Of a stretch of DNA of 64,000 nt, positions 47,652-61,955 are shown one piece after another. The DNA is from Apricaphanius iberus (taxonomy: Eukaryota > Chordata > Actinopteri > Cyprinodontiformes > Aphaniidae): positions 766,001 to 830,000 of the forward strand of contig JAPXFQ010002085.1 in NCBI GenBank assembly GCA_028564705.1, given 5' to 3'. Made by a program: the position numbers and the translations under genes. Every line of letters starts with the position of its first letter. The stretch's first letter is position 1. The notes under the pieces were generated by a model, which saw only the letters and a program-made list of their open reading frames with translations, was not told the DNA's origin and did no database searches.

Positions 47652-50220
47652 ATCTTCAGGTTATACAGCAATAGTGTGAAGTACAAATATAAATGCTGCA
47701 GTGACACATAATGCCGCACAGTGGATGTGCTGGTGCTCATTGAAGAATAAACCACTGGCAGACTCTTGACAGGGCGAGCGGATGTAGATTCCCTTAAGCA
47801 CTCCTATTGGATCTGTGTGCTGAACTGGGCCCAATATTACATCTACTGACCCACTCAAACCATGCATCCCAAACCCAATCTTCCTTTTTTTGTATGGGAG
47901 GCATGCTGCTGCATCAACACTGTCACTTTTGCAGCACCGTTTATTTATTACTCACAAGTAAAATTTTGCATGGATGGTACTTTTTATAAATAGCCTTAAA
48001 CCTAGGAGTCGGACTCAATTAAAAACAATTGATCTAATTAATTATAGGCTTTACAATTAATTAGGTAATTTATCTTAATTGCATTTTAAAAGTACAACAA
48101 TGTTCTTCATGAAAGCACAATTATTTAAACATGAATTGCCTTTGGAGGACGACAATCAAATAAACATCACAGGCATGAATATAGTTAGTTTAAGGTCCTT
48201 TAATATTTAAAAAAAAGCAATTAAATGCAAGGAAATTCAGGACGGTAGTAAAAGAAAAAATATATCCTTTTTCAAAACTTAACGAACTTAGATTCAAAGT
48301 GTCTTTTTCAGTGTATTTTCACAACGTCTTGATAAAAAATAGCAAAAAATATTCCTAAATTAGGGTGACCGTATTTGGATTTTTAAAGAACACTTGTATA
48401 TTTCGGTGGACACTTTGCCCAGCCTAGACTTTTGATTTTATCATATGAAAGCGTGCATTCTCTGTGGTCAGAAATAGTTGAATAGCAAACTTCCAAAACG
48501 CTTTCATGAGTTCAAAATTACTTTAAAATAATGATGGAAATAATTACTCTTCTGAATTAGAGATTTTATCAGTACCAATGATAATGATAATTTTTAATTT
48601 TACAAAAATGACATAAAAATCTGAAATAATGTTCTGCTAAGTTTTTTTCTATTCAGTATGGTAAAAAGAAATAACAGCAATCTCAAAAAGACTATAAAAC
48701 CTGTGTAAACTCAGTATTTCATTTTCAAATTCATCCTCCTCAGTCAATTTATAAATGAGCTCTCTCTTTGCACAGCATTATCAAAGTTTCTGTGTCCATG
48801 TGACCTGTGGGATCTTTTCAACTTTTATTGCACATATAAACACACATGCCAACTTTGGGAATGATGGCCTTTGCCACTGGTTTGTTGTAGGCAGACGGTT
48901 TATCTTATGCGGTTCATACGTAAAGCTTGTGCTTTGACTTCATGTAAACAGCAGCAACATTGCAGGGTGCAACTCGACGCACAGCCAGCTGTCTGTTCTG
49001 TTTGAACAAATCAAAACCAGCCGCTCATGGAGGATGGATCATGGAGGGCTGTTGTTCTGCATACATCGTACCAGTCAGTTTAAGTATGATTCCCTGATTA
49101 AACGATGAAAATCCATCGGAGTGCTTGAAAAGTGGATGATCACCCTACCTGCATAGCTCTCACGTGTGCATCATTGTAATCCTTAAAGTTTGGATTTTAG
49201 TATGGATTCTACATAAGTTTTAATAAATGAGACCCTGGTGAGTGCATATAACAATATCAGTATGCCAATAACGTTAACAGTAAACAGTATTTTCTGTTTT
49301 ACTAGCTATCCCACTAGGTAGGCCATACCACTATCTTTGTAAAAAATTTAAATCTACATATGCATACAATTTAAAAAGAGGAACATTATACGTCAAAGTA
49401 GAATATGTCATATCAATATAACAGACTATCAGAACAACAAGAAGAGCCAAAGGACAAAAAAAAGAAAGAGATTGAAAGGGGGAAGAGTGAGGTTGAGAAA
49501 TTGGGACAGAATAAAGAGATAGGAGGTGTGAATCTGATATGTATTCATTACATGCTTCCTGACAACAAATTGCAATTTAATCCAAGAAGAGGAGGCTCTC
49601 ATTCTGTGGTAATAAATAAATGACTAGCTACATGTATTATATATCAGACAGTCATGCCCTCCTCTTCCTCTGCTATGGAAATCTCATTGTTACCTGATTT
49701 ATTCATTCATTCATTCATTCCATTCACCTGATGGTAAATGGTCAACGGTGTCTCGTTTATGACAGTTTTCTTTTACTTTGTCATACATTCTTTTATGTGT
49801 CTGTACTATAAGGGATCAAGTATGCAATCTTAAATTACTAGATTTCTAAACCTGCTCTGTGTGAAGTGTTCATTTAAAACGTAGTAGCATTTTAAGTTTT
49901 GCACAAAATATAAGGAGCAATTTAGATGATATTAAACTGAATTATGCTGAAGAAATAAGAATTTCAGATGTTAACCTTGTGCTCAATGTCCATAATAGGA
50001 TGTTAAATAATTCTTATATCATACTTTACTAAATACTGTTATATATTTGTATCCATTTTTATCCATGTTAAAAAATTAAAGAATAATAAACAGTATTGAT
50101 GTAATTCTACTAGTGAAAACCAGAGTATAGTTTAACACATTCTTCTTTAACATTGTTTTATGTAAACTATATCTAAACTGCTTATCAGTAAATGTGTTGT
50201 TTGTGTCCGTCCTGTCTTAG

Positions 50221-50363
50221 GCTTTTGGAAAATGCAACAAACACCCACTTCTATTATGTAGAGGGTTTGTCACCATTCACAAACTACCTGTTCAGAGTGG
50301 TGGTTTCACATATTCATGGGCAGACAGTGGGGCCATGGGCAACCCTTCGCACAGCAGAGAACC
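50221..50363 (+). CDS. ush2a: ush2a exon 11 of window: FN3 C-terminal half lacking the cysteine pair
   Basis: The exon is 143 bp, acceptor tcctgtcttag|GC and donor GAACC|gtaagt, phase 2 to 1. It encodes LLENATNTHFYYVEGLSPFT, then NYLFRVVVSHIHGQTVGPWA and TLRTAEN, completing the sixth FN3 domain. The stretch S-H-I-H-G-Q stands where the other five visible domains have C-x3-G-C, so this domain lacks the disulfide pair. The first sequon is N-A-T. The exon ends with the first base of a C-starting codon; the next exon is not in the window. Confidence 0.92.
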
Positions 50364-51387
50364 GTAAGTACTGATAAACAAATGTTTAAGTCGAAAATCT
50401 TGTGCAACAATTTTCCAAGGATAAATTTAATTTCAGATCCAGCTGAAGTACAATGAGGCAATGTAAAAACGGGTGTAAAAATGGGGGAAAAATGTAGGAG
50501 GTAGTACGTAGCAGGCACCATTGATTAGTTGTTTGGGGTCAAGCAGTGGTTGCTAGAACCGTTAAGGTTATTATGTTGAATGCTCTACATGTAACACAGG
50601 TCCTGACAAATTTAGAAGTGAAGTTAGCAAATGGTGTTATCCACAATCCCAATTAAAGTTCCTATATTATGCTATTTTACAGCTTTCAACATTTGGGACA
50701 GGCACATATATGATCAAATGTTCCCGTTGGCATTATATAGTATTAATTAACCCCCGAAAGATAACTTATATCTAGGAGTTATTCTTCGACCTTGATGCTC
50801 AGACGCTCGGTTTCACTATAATCCTGCCACTATAATCTTGCCTCCCCTCCCGTGACTGCTGCCCATTTCATGACGTAGCCTTGAGCCCTGGTCTGATTGC
50901 AGCGAAGCAGCATGGGAAACAAGTAATGTTATAAGCCACATTATAGCGATACTTTTTATAAAATATTTCAGTAATTTAAATTAAAGCATTATTGTGATGC
51001 TCTTTATACTTTTAACATTTTATGAAACTTTATTATATTAATGGCTCAGATCTTTGGTATATTTTTGTGTAAACACTGGGTCAATAAAGCTGATTTCAGC
51101 AGCTAAACTACCAGCTTCTTTCCGATAGCAGAGTGTAGATGGAGCCCCAAACCATTTGAGCCCAGTCTAGTGACTGAGCGCTGAAGCCAGTGGATCTTTC
51201 CAGCACCATCTGTATTTTAAAACATTCTCACTTCTGAATGAGGTTGAGAACCGGTTGGATATTTTAAAAGTAGTGGGTGTTGTTTCCAGCACGGCCTGTG
51301 TGTGTTGTGCCTGAATGCATAAGCAGTGTTATAAGTTCACATAAGCAGCTTCATAAATGGCTAAAACACATTAGCATTAGCATGTAG

Positions 51388-51615
51388 CTAGTGTTTACTT
51401 ACTGCTCTGGCCACTTCATCAGGTGTCTTTATTGTTGGAATTGATCCAGCTGCAAAAGTTGATCTCTCCGGCAGTCCGCATCGGTTCTGGCCAAGGTTCG
51501 GAAAGCAGACGTCGGTGAAATGACAGTCACATAAAAAGATGTTGTAGCTGGTTAGTTGCAGGATTCCGAAGAGAAATTCCAGCCATTTCTGGCGTTTTGG
51601 CTGTTCTTTATACAT
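51388..51615 (-). pseudogene. THAP-domain fragment in a dispersed repeat
   Basis: Minus-strand codons read KRQKWLEFLFGILQ, then CDCHFTDVCFPNLGQ and LPERSTFAAGSIPTI. This matches the second half of a THAP zinc finger: a tryptophan, then C-x2-H-F-x3-C-F, then a terminal A-x-P-T-I-type box. The first C-x(2-4)-C pair was not found upstream. The surrounding sequence (about 50640-52240) begins attaaagttcctatattatg, a phrase of a common teleost repeat. THAP domains occur in P-element-like transposases and in domesticated genes; here a transposon remnant is likelier. Confidence 0.6.
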
Positions 51616-53700
51616 GGTGAAGTCCTGTAATTCTCACAGCCAAACGGGCATTTTCGCAGAGACATTTAGAAAGTAAAATACTACAAAAAAAGTAGCTCAC
51701 GCCTGTGAGAAAGGGGCCGCAGGTGCAGGTGTTTTAATTACCATATGTAGTTTTGTGCAGAGGGGATTGTCGGGAAAGTTATGGGTTTTTGGGGAAGCTT
51801 CGATTTTATTAACATTTCAACATGATGGAAACCCCTCAGTTGTCCCCTGTCTGAGTATTCAGCCAATTTTCAAGAAAGACTTAAAGTTCAGGCCATTTAT
51901 GCTTTTATTACCTCTGAAAGATTTTTTTTCCTCTTATTGCATTGAGACAGTTCTTCATGCTGGCGTCTGTAACGTCTCACCATTTATTCAGTTCTGCCAA
52001 CAGTTCGTGAAGCCACTCTATTTCCCTCTTTAAAAGCCAGATAGATTGCCTTTAACTTAAAAGCGGTATCATATTTATGTCTTTTTTTGTTTTTCAGAAT
52101 GCTTTGTGCATAAAAACTTGTTTTTTGCAAACTGTCCCGCTCTCATAATGTTTGTCTATTCCATGTTTGCTTTCATTGTTCGCACAAACTTCCTCCTCTT
52201 TCTACCTTTCTCAGCACAGTATCCCTTAAGGTGAAGGATGTAACTCGTACAATGCATAGCTCAAGGAGGTCCTCTAATGGCCGTTAGCTACAAAAATGCA
52301 TAAATGAACCGCCCCGGTTTTAAAAGCCTCATGGTTCAAAACACTGAAAAAAAGTAGTGGCTTTTTGTCAGGAAAATAAGGTACTTTGGAAAATTTCTAT
52401 TTTACAAGACACACTTGTAAGAAGGCATCTAAAATCAATTTTACCTGAAGAGCCTGCAACTCCATACTTAACAAAATAAAAGTGATGTTTGTATGTAAAA
52501 GGTACAGCTTAAAACAATATTTGTAAGAAGTACTATCTACTATTGCTATCTGGGTATTGCCATGTTGAAATCCCAACTTATCCGACTACATTCACTGGAA
52601 CGCTGTTTGTTCGGGTATGAAATCAAACCAACCTTGAGTCATGACTTCAGAGATAAATAGAATGCACCAAAAATCAACCATAGGGGAATATTTACTGAGA
52701 AAAAAATGATATGGGGAACAACAGACAGGTATGTGAGTAACTGACTGAGAAAACCAGAAAACAGGGATGACGAGAAAAACTGAGGGGAATAAATTATATA
52801 ACAGTAACTAAACGGATGCAGGAAAGTAGAAAAGGGACTGAAATACAAGGACGAAGAATACAGAAATTTAGATAAAGGATAAATAGAAAAAAATAAGTAA
52901 ACGCAGCACATAACAGAAAGGACCACAAAACAGAAATAAAATGGGATCTAGTTCACTTGTAATGAAAAAGTCCAAAGTTGTATTGAACTTTAAGTTAATC
53001 TTAATGGTTGTAGTTGCAGGAAAAATTGCTGCAGTTACATGCAAAGGCTGGATTGGGAGAAACACACTGACAGGGTTAGATTTGCATACTATAAGGTGTG
53101 TGAGTGACCTAGCCACTGTCATTGTGGGCTAATTGCTGTAATAGAATCATATTAGCCACTGGAACAGCCTCCTCAGTGCAAAGTTATAAATTAATTAGCA
53201 CAATGGTATTATCACATACATTATCATTAAGCAGCTGAGTTTTGCATACATTGTTACATGTATACCTACACACAGAAATGCATTTAGAGTATGTTCATAG
53301 TTCTGCGTGTAACTACACATTTACATAGGCACTAGTGCATTTTCTTACATTGCATTGCATGCACACTCCCACTGAGACACACAACTGCAGACATTTAGGA
53401 TGCATTAAATTACTGCTTCTGTCGTTGTGCAGAATTAATTTCCCTCCAGCTAACACAAAAATCTGCATGCAAATGCACACACCAACAAACACATCTATAT
53501 TCACACTGACTCTCAAGCATATAGAGTCTCGGTCAGATATTTAAAACATGCCACTAGTTGCCCCAGGGTCATAATACTCCACACTTGTTGTCAGACTTGG
53601 TCAGGAGTGTATGGTGATGTTTCTAAATGCCAAATCTATGATGCACAGGTGCAAGAACATAGCTATTAAAAGAATAGTGAAAACCGTTGTTTACAATCCG

Positions 53701-53830
53701 TAATAATAATAATAATAATAATGCATTTTGTTTGTGAGCGCCTTTCAAAACTCTCAAGGTCCCTGAACATAAAACATAAACACATGTAACAACTCAAAAG
53801 GATCCAAGTACTTAATAAAATATTGTCAGT
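53701..53830 (-). repeat. LINE 3' tail with (tta)n repeat
   Basis: On the minus strand gaccttgagagttttgaaag and gcgctcacaaacaaaatgc precede (att)n, a layout typical of CR1/L2-type LINE 3' ends in fish. No coding sequence is attached. Borders are uncertain on the right. Confidence 0.5.
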
Positions 53831-54623
53831 GTGAGTTTTAATGACAAACATTTGTTTGTAAGACAACTTAAATTTGATAGTATAGTGAAAAAAACAACTT
53901 CAGCGAAAATACAAAGCCCTAAGGTACAAAAGGTATTTAAAAAAGACGTAAAAATTTGTCATCAACAGTTTGCACAACCGCTATATCAATCATTTTACCC
54001 ATATCCAAAATCTCACAGTTACTACAATCAGATAAGAGTTAGAAACATATTGACACTGTGACTTGCCATGTTGTGGCTATTCTTAAAGTGTTAGTTCGGA
54101 TGTTGCCACAGGAAGTACAGGGCAACCAAAAATAAATGTACAATTGGTTCCCTATAGTTCTTACAGAAGGCTGACAATATAACGTTTGAATTTGTGAAAG
54201 TTCTAGTTAGTTGGATGGAAAATGAGCAACATTTTAAAATATATTTTTTACAATATTTGTCAAGAAAAATATAGATATATTTTTTGTAATACATAAGGCT
54301 ACAGGGGATATTTCCTGACCACAGCCATCACCATCTAAAACTCCTTGAAGAAGCTGTAATAACCAGTTTCAAAAACACTTAATTTAATTAATAGAAATGT
54401 CGAAACATACTATTTCTGCAATCCTAGTATATCTTCTATTTCATCTCCTTATTTCTATTTTTTCCTTTGTTTCATTAAAAAAAAGTAAGAAAACTTTTTA
54501 TGAAAGTAAAAAAATGCCATATAAAATTGGGCAAAAAATAAAGATAAAAAAATAGATGAAAAGGGGTAAAATGAGGAACAGAAGAAGAAAGAGGAAAAGA
54601 AGAAAACAGTGGACTGATGACAG

Positions 54624-54628
<5 letters not shown>

Positions 54629-54657
<29 letters not shown>
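54629..54657. repeat. (AG)n microsatellite
   Basis: About 14 uninterrupted AG units. On the minus strand it gives a spurious leucine-serine frame. Confidence 0.95.
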
Positions 54658-54658
<1 letters not shown>

Positions 54659-56394
54659 GTACGCTCCTTCCTTTCCTTTTTATCATTCCATTAAAGTTTT
54701 ATATCCATCTTTTTAATGTAATTTGGTCCCTATGAATTCCTGTCGCTGCAGAACAGACAGACGGCTCCTGTGAACATAAACTCTAGCCGTGTTGGACAGC
54801 TCCCTTTCCTCTGTCTACTCCCATGTTCACACCAGCTAAGTGATCTAAGAGCATGCCGGTGTGTGTAAATGTGCGTCTGTGCACGCACAGGAAGAGGTGC
54901 ATATTTCAGAGTGCTATGAAGAATATGAATAAAGAGTATGAATAAAGCACCACTTGAACAAAATGATACTAGCAAAGCTGTCTTAGAAAGTGAAAATGTG
55001 GATTTATGTGTTAGAACATTAAATAACATAAAAATCATGAAAGAATAATCCCTCATCACCCAAACTAAACCTTAACACAATGAGCTAGAGGAGCTATACG
55101 GGTTAAAGAAGTTCTAGACATGAGGTTAGAGTTAATAAGGGAACACAAAGAATTCATGTTATTTAAATAATTGACTGCATTAATAAAATATTCCCGTCTT
55201 TTTTTCCTGCATGTTAGTCATATTTTTCCAGAGGGATAATGTATTTAAAAAGTATACCCTAAATTTAAACCTACTTAAAGTGATATAAATGCAGTTAACT
55301 GGGGTTAGCCATAAATCTTAAAGTCAAATTATGAATCTATTTATATTAATATCTGAGTTTAGAAGCTCACCACTTCTTATATTTGCAGGCATGGCATTCT
55401 TTGAAAGAAATTGCTTCAGAAGCAATTATGTTTTATTTATGATGGTATTTTTATTTTCCAACACTCTTTAAATATCACTAAAGAAGTAAGATCACTTAGG
55501 CAGCATTAAGTAAAGTTTAACAGGAAAGCATTTGATAATTTTCTGTTCTGGTCTCCTACCACACCAACAGTAGCTGTTGAAGTTACATTAGGTCTATTTT
55601 TCTTTCTTTTATCAAGTGTTGCAATAATCAACATAACTAACTAGGCCAAGGTTGACAGCACTGCAACTCTGCTCTTGCAACCCCTGAGCATATCTGTTTT
55701 GCTTAGCCTAACTTAAAGCACGTCAGATTGTTCCTCTGGGTTTTATGAAGTTGGTTTAAGTAGACAATAATAACAATTTAATTATTTGGTTAAGCTAAAT
55801 TTCACAACTTGTTTAAAGGGGTCATAGGTATTTTATCTTCATCCGAGACTGAGCACAGCTGAGGGCTATGAGAAAGCCACAATTGTTTGGTCCTCTTCCA
55901 TTTACTTCTTTCTTAATCTTCTTCCTGATAGCAATCACAAACCAATTTTTATTTTTTATTATATTTTATAAAGGTCAATAATGAGAAGTGGGAGAGTTTA
56001 CTTACGTTTACCTCTAGCTGAATAAATAGAAAACGTTTAAAAATGAGTAAATTCATTTTATTTTTAAAAGCCTCAGCCTACAAAAAAGGTAGGAGCCTCA
56101 GGTGTCTTTTTTTAGAGATATGCTCGAAAATGACACCCCTGTAATGAAATAAGTATACGTACCTTAACCACTAGGGTTATTTGTTTACTTTTGGTCAAAT
56201 AATAAAGGGAACCCTTGTGACAATTATTAGGACGTGTGACTATTATTTACGGTATTGCTGAAGTGTAAATACTCATAGCACTTTGTAAAAACGTTTATGG
56301 TTTTTGTTAGCCTTAAAAATTTTACTTTTAGGATGATGTCTATTTGGAAAAATGCAGCTGCAACCTCAAACATCAATAAAGTAATAGTCAAACA

Positions 56395-57953
56395 CAGTGG
56401 CGGCTGGTGGAATTTTCTCCAAGGGGGTGCTATGTCTATGATGGCTAGATATTAGGGCTGTCAAATGATAAAAATTTTAAAACATCTATTTAATCACAGG
56501 GTAGCTGTGAAATAATCATGACAAATTAACATTCCTAAATATGTAAAAATATGTAAATAAAGGACAAATCCAGATGCCGTTGCTTTTTGGTAAAAATTAA
56601 ATAAAGGAGAAATTATTAGAATTTTTGTTTTACTGCAACACAGACTGCTACTGTAGTGGAGGAAACACTGAGCTGACTGTTGAGGAACAGATTTAGGGTG
56701 GAATTACTTTTTTTTTAACACCGGGAGTACCTGCCAGAGCTCCACTAAAGGCCATTCAGAGTATGAGATGATATAAGTTGGAGAAATGGCTGTTATATAT
56801 TTTCTGTTCTATATTATTTCCAAACAGCTGCTGATACAGGTTTGGGTGAATGTAAATGTGAGGAGGGAGATGAATGTATGAGTTATCTCAAATGAAAAAT
56901 AATAATAAATGCAGCTAAGGTATAAATAATCAAAATATATGAATAAACTTATCATTTGGATACCAGCAGCTGTGTTAAACATCACATAAATCAAAAGTAA
57001 TACAGACGTAGCAATTAAATATCACAATTTATCATTTTCTAATAAGAAAACACTCAGCAGACCAAGTCTCCGTTCATCAATGTAAACATTAGGAATGAAT
57101 GCTCTTATTGTGAAGTAGCCGTGTCTACACACCTACTTTGGCTAATAAGTTATCACTAATTTAAGTCCGAAAACATCACTTTAACTGAATAATGCACATT
57201 TCAACGCAACTGTAACTCACTTTGAAATGTACTGAAGCTATACAATAAGCCAACATGCACAAATCAATATAAATACAGCACTTTTATACTCTCATATTAC
57301 TGCTGATTGATCTTCATATTGATCTTCTCCTGGTATGTTTTTCTCTCAAATGGTATTGTTTTGAGTGATATAACTGAAAAGGTGGTGCTGTGAACATTTA
57401 GAAGATTATGTACAAGTGTAGTTTCATGGAATTTGAAATTCTACATCAGTATATTTGGAAAACATAACTTGGAAGAAGAAAATGTCAGATTTATGAGTAC
57501 TATTGGGTCACTGCTGTGGCTCACGTCAGGTTGTTTGTTATTTCCTGTTTTCTAAGACACCAAAGCCCCACCCCGGGTGGAGCCACAGCATCCAATCCGC
57601 CAAGTGGTCCCCAGCTCCAAGAACCACTCATACACACCCCAACCCCAAAACCTCCGACATCGGCATCACTGTCCCACATGAAAATACTAAAGGCCCCCCA
57701 CCCCAACTGGGTGATGGAGCCAATCAAAGGAGCTGTCTGGTATGGGTCTATCTAGTGTAGGCTTCACCTAAAACTACTCTAGTTTCTGTTCGTCTGCAGT
57801 TACTCCTCTCCTGAGACGGATAACGATATCTCCGGGTCTCTGAAGCAGCCATTTGACTTGCTGACTCCACCATTCTTCCCAGTGCCACCTGAGCTGCGCC
57901 AACAATAGAGTTGGATCATAGAGACTCTATCTGTCAACCCGCAGCCGCTACTG
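56395..57953. mobile_element. hAT-like element ends with a nested MITE end
   Basis: The left end CAGTGGCGGCTGGTGG and the right end, read in reverse CAGTAGCGGCTGCGG, agree at about 12 of 15 positions. At 56454 a second terminus, TAGGGCTGTCAAATGATAAA, begins within it, as in another common fish hAT family. No transposase motif was recognised between. No 8-bp duplication is visible, so the borders are tentative. Confidence 0.5.
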
Positions 57954-58366
57954 GCTGGTAGATGTCAACATAATGTCATTGTTGTGCTCGATTTGAATTG
58001 ACATTTTTTGTATTTTAATTCAAATATAATTTTTAAAGAAATGTACTTTCATTCTGCACCCCTCTAAAAGCCCCATGGATGTATTTGTATGTAAACATGT
58101 CTCAGACCAACAGTTTTGGTCAAAGAATGGAAAAATCTATCTCCCAGAAATCGGAAAGGCTATCAATTCTTCTAATTCTCACTCTGACTGTCAAAGAAGC
58201 AGGACGTGTTTTTCCTCTCCTCCTGCCCCACCCCTGCTCTACTTTATTTTCCTCTTTATTTTATCTCTTCACTCTAAGGATACCAGACGATCTCCCTGGG
58301 ACGGATTTTCTCCTCTTTTTCTTCTTTTCCCTTTAGACTACTTGATTAAGAACCAATGATTACAAA

Positions 58367-59797
58367 ATGGCTTTCTGCTCTGACAACACTCTCCAGGACC
58401 TACTGCAACGGATTCAGGACATGGAAATAAAAATCTGCCACCTTGAAGAAAACTCCAGAAACAGTACTACTCTCCCTGTGGCATGCGATTTTCACCAGCC
58501 TGGCAGGTCGATGCCAACAACACAGAGTACCACTCCGAACAGATGGCATCTATCGGGAAGAACCCCCCACTCATCAGAAGAGTGGCCAGCACTCAGACGA
58601 GAGACACCCAAGAAGAAAAATAAGGAACGTCAAAAGAAACCCCAACAACTAACACCTCCGATTCTCCCCTTAAAGAACACATACGGATGACGGATAGATT
58701 TAAGGTATTGAACAGCTTTACATCAATAGTGTCTTTGATTGTCCACAGATGACAATTAAAGAACTTTCTGAACTTTCTGAGAGGATTCCATCGATAATTG
58801 AGAACAACCCAGAGCTAGAAAAAGTTGTTGTTCATGCCGGAGCTGCTGACATCTCTCTGAAGAAATCGGAAATTCTAAAGATAGACTTATTGGATTTACT
58901 CCAGAACTTTAACAACCACAAGATAGAACTTCACATATTTGGAACAATTTCAGCAACGCCTTCAAACGAAGAATTTAGCAGGATCAGATCATTCAGCAGG
59001 TATGTTAAAGGTGTCTGTGCTGAAAGGTCAATTAAATTTTTCTAAATCATTTTAAGGTTTTTTGTGATTTGAGTTATTTGTTTACAAAAAAAACAACCGT
59101 GATATTAATAAGAAAGATCAGAGGCTTTATCTCTTAAATTTGTTATCCCATGTGAACTCACCGCCCTGTTCTCAAATCGAGATAAAGACGACAGCAGATG
59201 AGACACACAGTGGGCGCCAACCAGCTGGAACACACAGAGACCTTAACATCCTTACACCCTTCAGTGATAAGCCTGCCAGAGACATATCAGCTGACTGTAA
59301 AACAATGGTGGTTGATGACCTCTGAAAGAAACAGAGTTTCAGCATCTCTGTGCAGAAACACATCAGCTCAAACAGCTGAGTTACGTCACCCCCCCAACAA
59401 CTTCATTGCCAATGCAGATTCAATTCTACAGAAAATGCTTCCAACAACAACTGAATCACCAAAGCCAGTGACGTCTCCAGACGACCTTGATTACTCAACT
59501 CCTTGCAGGAACATATCAGTTGACATACCAGGTCAAATAGTTGAGGCACTACATCACCCCTCCGTGATTACAGCAGATTCAATTAACACACCAGCTGACA
59601 GAAAGACCAGCAATAGATCCAACACACCCCAATCATCAACTTCCTCCACTATCTCCATAACAGGCTCGCCATTCCGGGACTTTTCTGATGCCCTTCAGAC
59701 TCAAGTGAACAAGGGAATCCTGCCTTTAACGTCACGCCCAACCACGAGTTATAAACAATGTGGCTCCCCAATTCAGCTCACCATACCAGACATCTGA
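58367..59797 (+). pseudogene. L2-type ORF1 (coiled coil and esterase-like domain), broken
   Basis: The frame opens at ATG 58367 with MAFCSDNTLQDLLQRIQDME and IKICHLEEN, a short coiled coil, followed by a basic proline-rich stretch ending at 58690. At 58749-59045 another frame reads LEKVVVHAGAADISLKKSEI and LKIDLLDLLQNF, then IELHIFGTISATPSNEEF. This resembles the esterase-like domain in ORF1 of fish L2/CR1 elements, whose core is H-x-G-x-N-D-I; here the Asn is Ala. A further low-complexity Ser/Thr/Pro-rich stretch runs to 59797. Two frame changes and stops break the gene. Confidence 0.7.
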
Positions 59798-59842
59798 TAT
59801 GGGCCAGAAACTGTCACCAGACCTGCTACCCATGAGGAAAGA

Positions 59843-60350
59843 GTGTTCGGTCATCCTCATTCTAATTTTGAAAGTAAAATCCCCGTTATTATAAAAAATA
59901 TATGTTCAAAGACTAAAATTACAATCAACCGAGCATTACAGCATTTAAAAAAAAAACCTTGTAAAAAAAATCTCCCATTCACTGAAAGAAATCTGAATGT
60001 AATACCATGCAAATATAATCTCTCAATCACGGAAATAAATATTAATGCAACTGTAAAAAATATACGATCTCTATCAGGGAAGTCGATCCTAATCAATGAT
60101 TACATCATTACACATGATAAACATGGTCCATTTCTCTCAGAAACTTGGCTAGATGAAAATACAGAACAAACTGTACTAATAGAGACTTGCCCAACTGATT
60201 ATCACTTCATTAGTGAGACAAGGAAAAACAAAAGGGCTGGTGGTCTTGCTACAATCTTTCATTTTTCACTAAACCTCAAAATGGTATCGCTAGGTGAGTT
60301 CAACACCTTTGAAGATTTAGCTACTGAAACAAATGACCCTAAAAAAGTCC
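59843..60350 (+). pseudogene. L2-type endonuclease, N-terminal part
   Basis: After a lysine-rich lead, codons read NIRSLSGKSILINDYIITHD, then FLSETWLDENTEQTVLIETC and SETRKNKRAGGLATIFH. These are the first blocks of a LINE apurinic-type endonuclease (N-x-R-S-L and SETWL, with the catalytic Glu in S-E-T). The frame is open to the Tc1-like insertion at 60351, where it changes from D-P-K-K-V-L to transposon sequence. Confidence 0.8.
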
Positions 60351-60352
60351 TA

Positions 60353-61953
<1,601 letters not shown>

Positions 61954-61955
61954 TA

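Larger units (their letters stand above)
42151..50220 (+). other. 8-kb intron between exons 10 and 11
   Basis: Identified contents are a Tc1-like remnant (42552-43250), DIRS inverted repeats and RT fragment (44917-45600), an RTE LINE copy (46580-47651) and an (attc)n run near 49699-49720. The stretches 43250-44900 and 47660-50220 are AT-rich. Near 44450-44560 and 44790-44880 are phrases (aagtaatccgacta, gacatgtaaacaggg) that look like a short MITE but were not bounded. Confidence 0.65.

Noticed and set aside
54498..54686. Hydrophobic Leu/Ser-rich minus frame resembling a signal peptide
   Set aside because: Produced by an (AG)n microsatellite and A-rich flanks.
54720..54800. gtcgctgcag|aacagac considered as an acceptor for the next ush2a exon
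   Set aside because: The phase-1 reading beyond it meets stops quickly and shows no FN3 residues.
57503..57760. Proline-rich open frames tested as a further ush2a exon
   Set aside because: No FN3 core tryptophan or tyrosine pattern, no suitable acceptor in phase 1, and position inside a hAT-like element.
59198..59797. 199-codon Ser/Thr/Pro-rich open frame considered as a host gene
   Set aside because: Lies in order between L2 ORF1 and ORF2 pieces, so it is the tail of LINE ORF1 and not a host gene.
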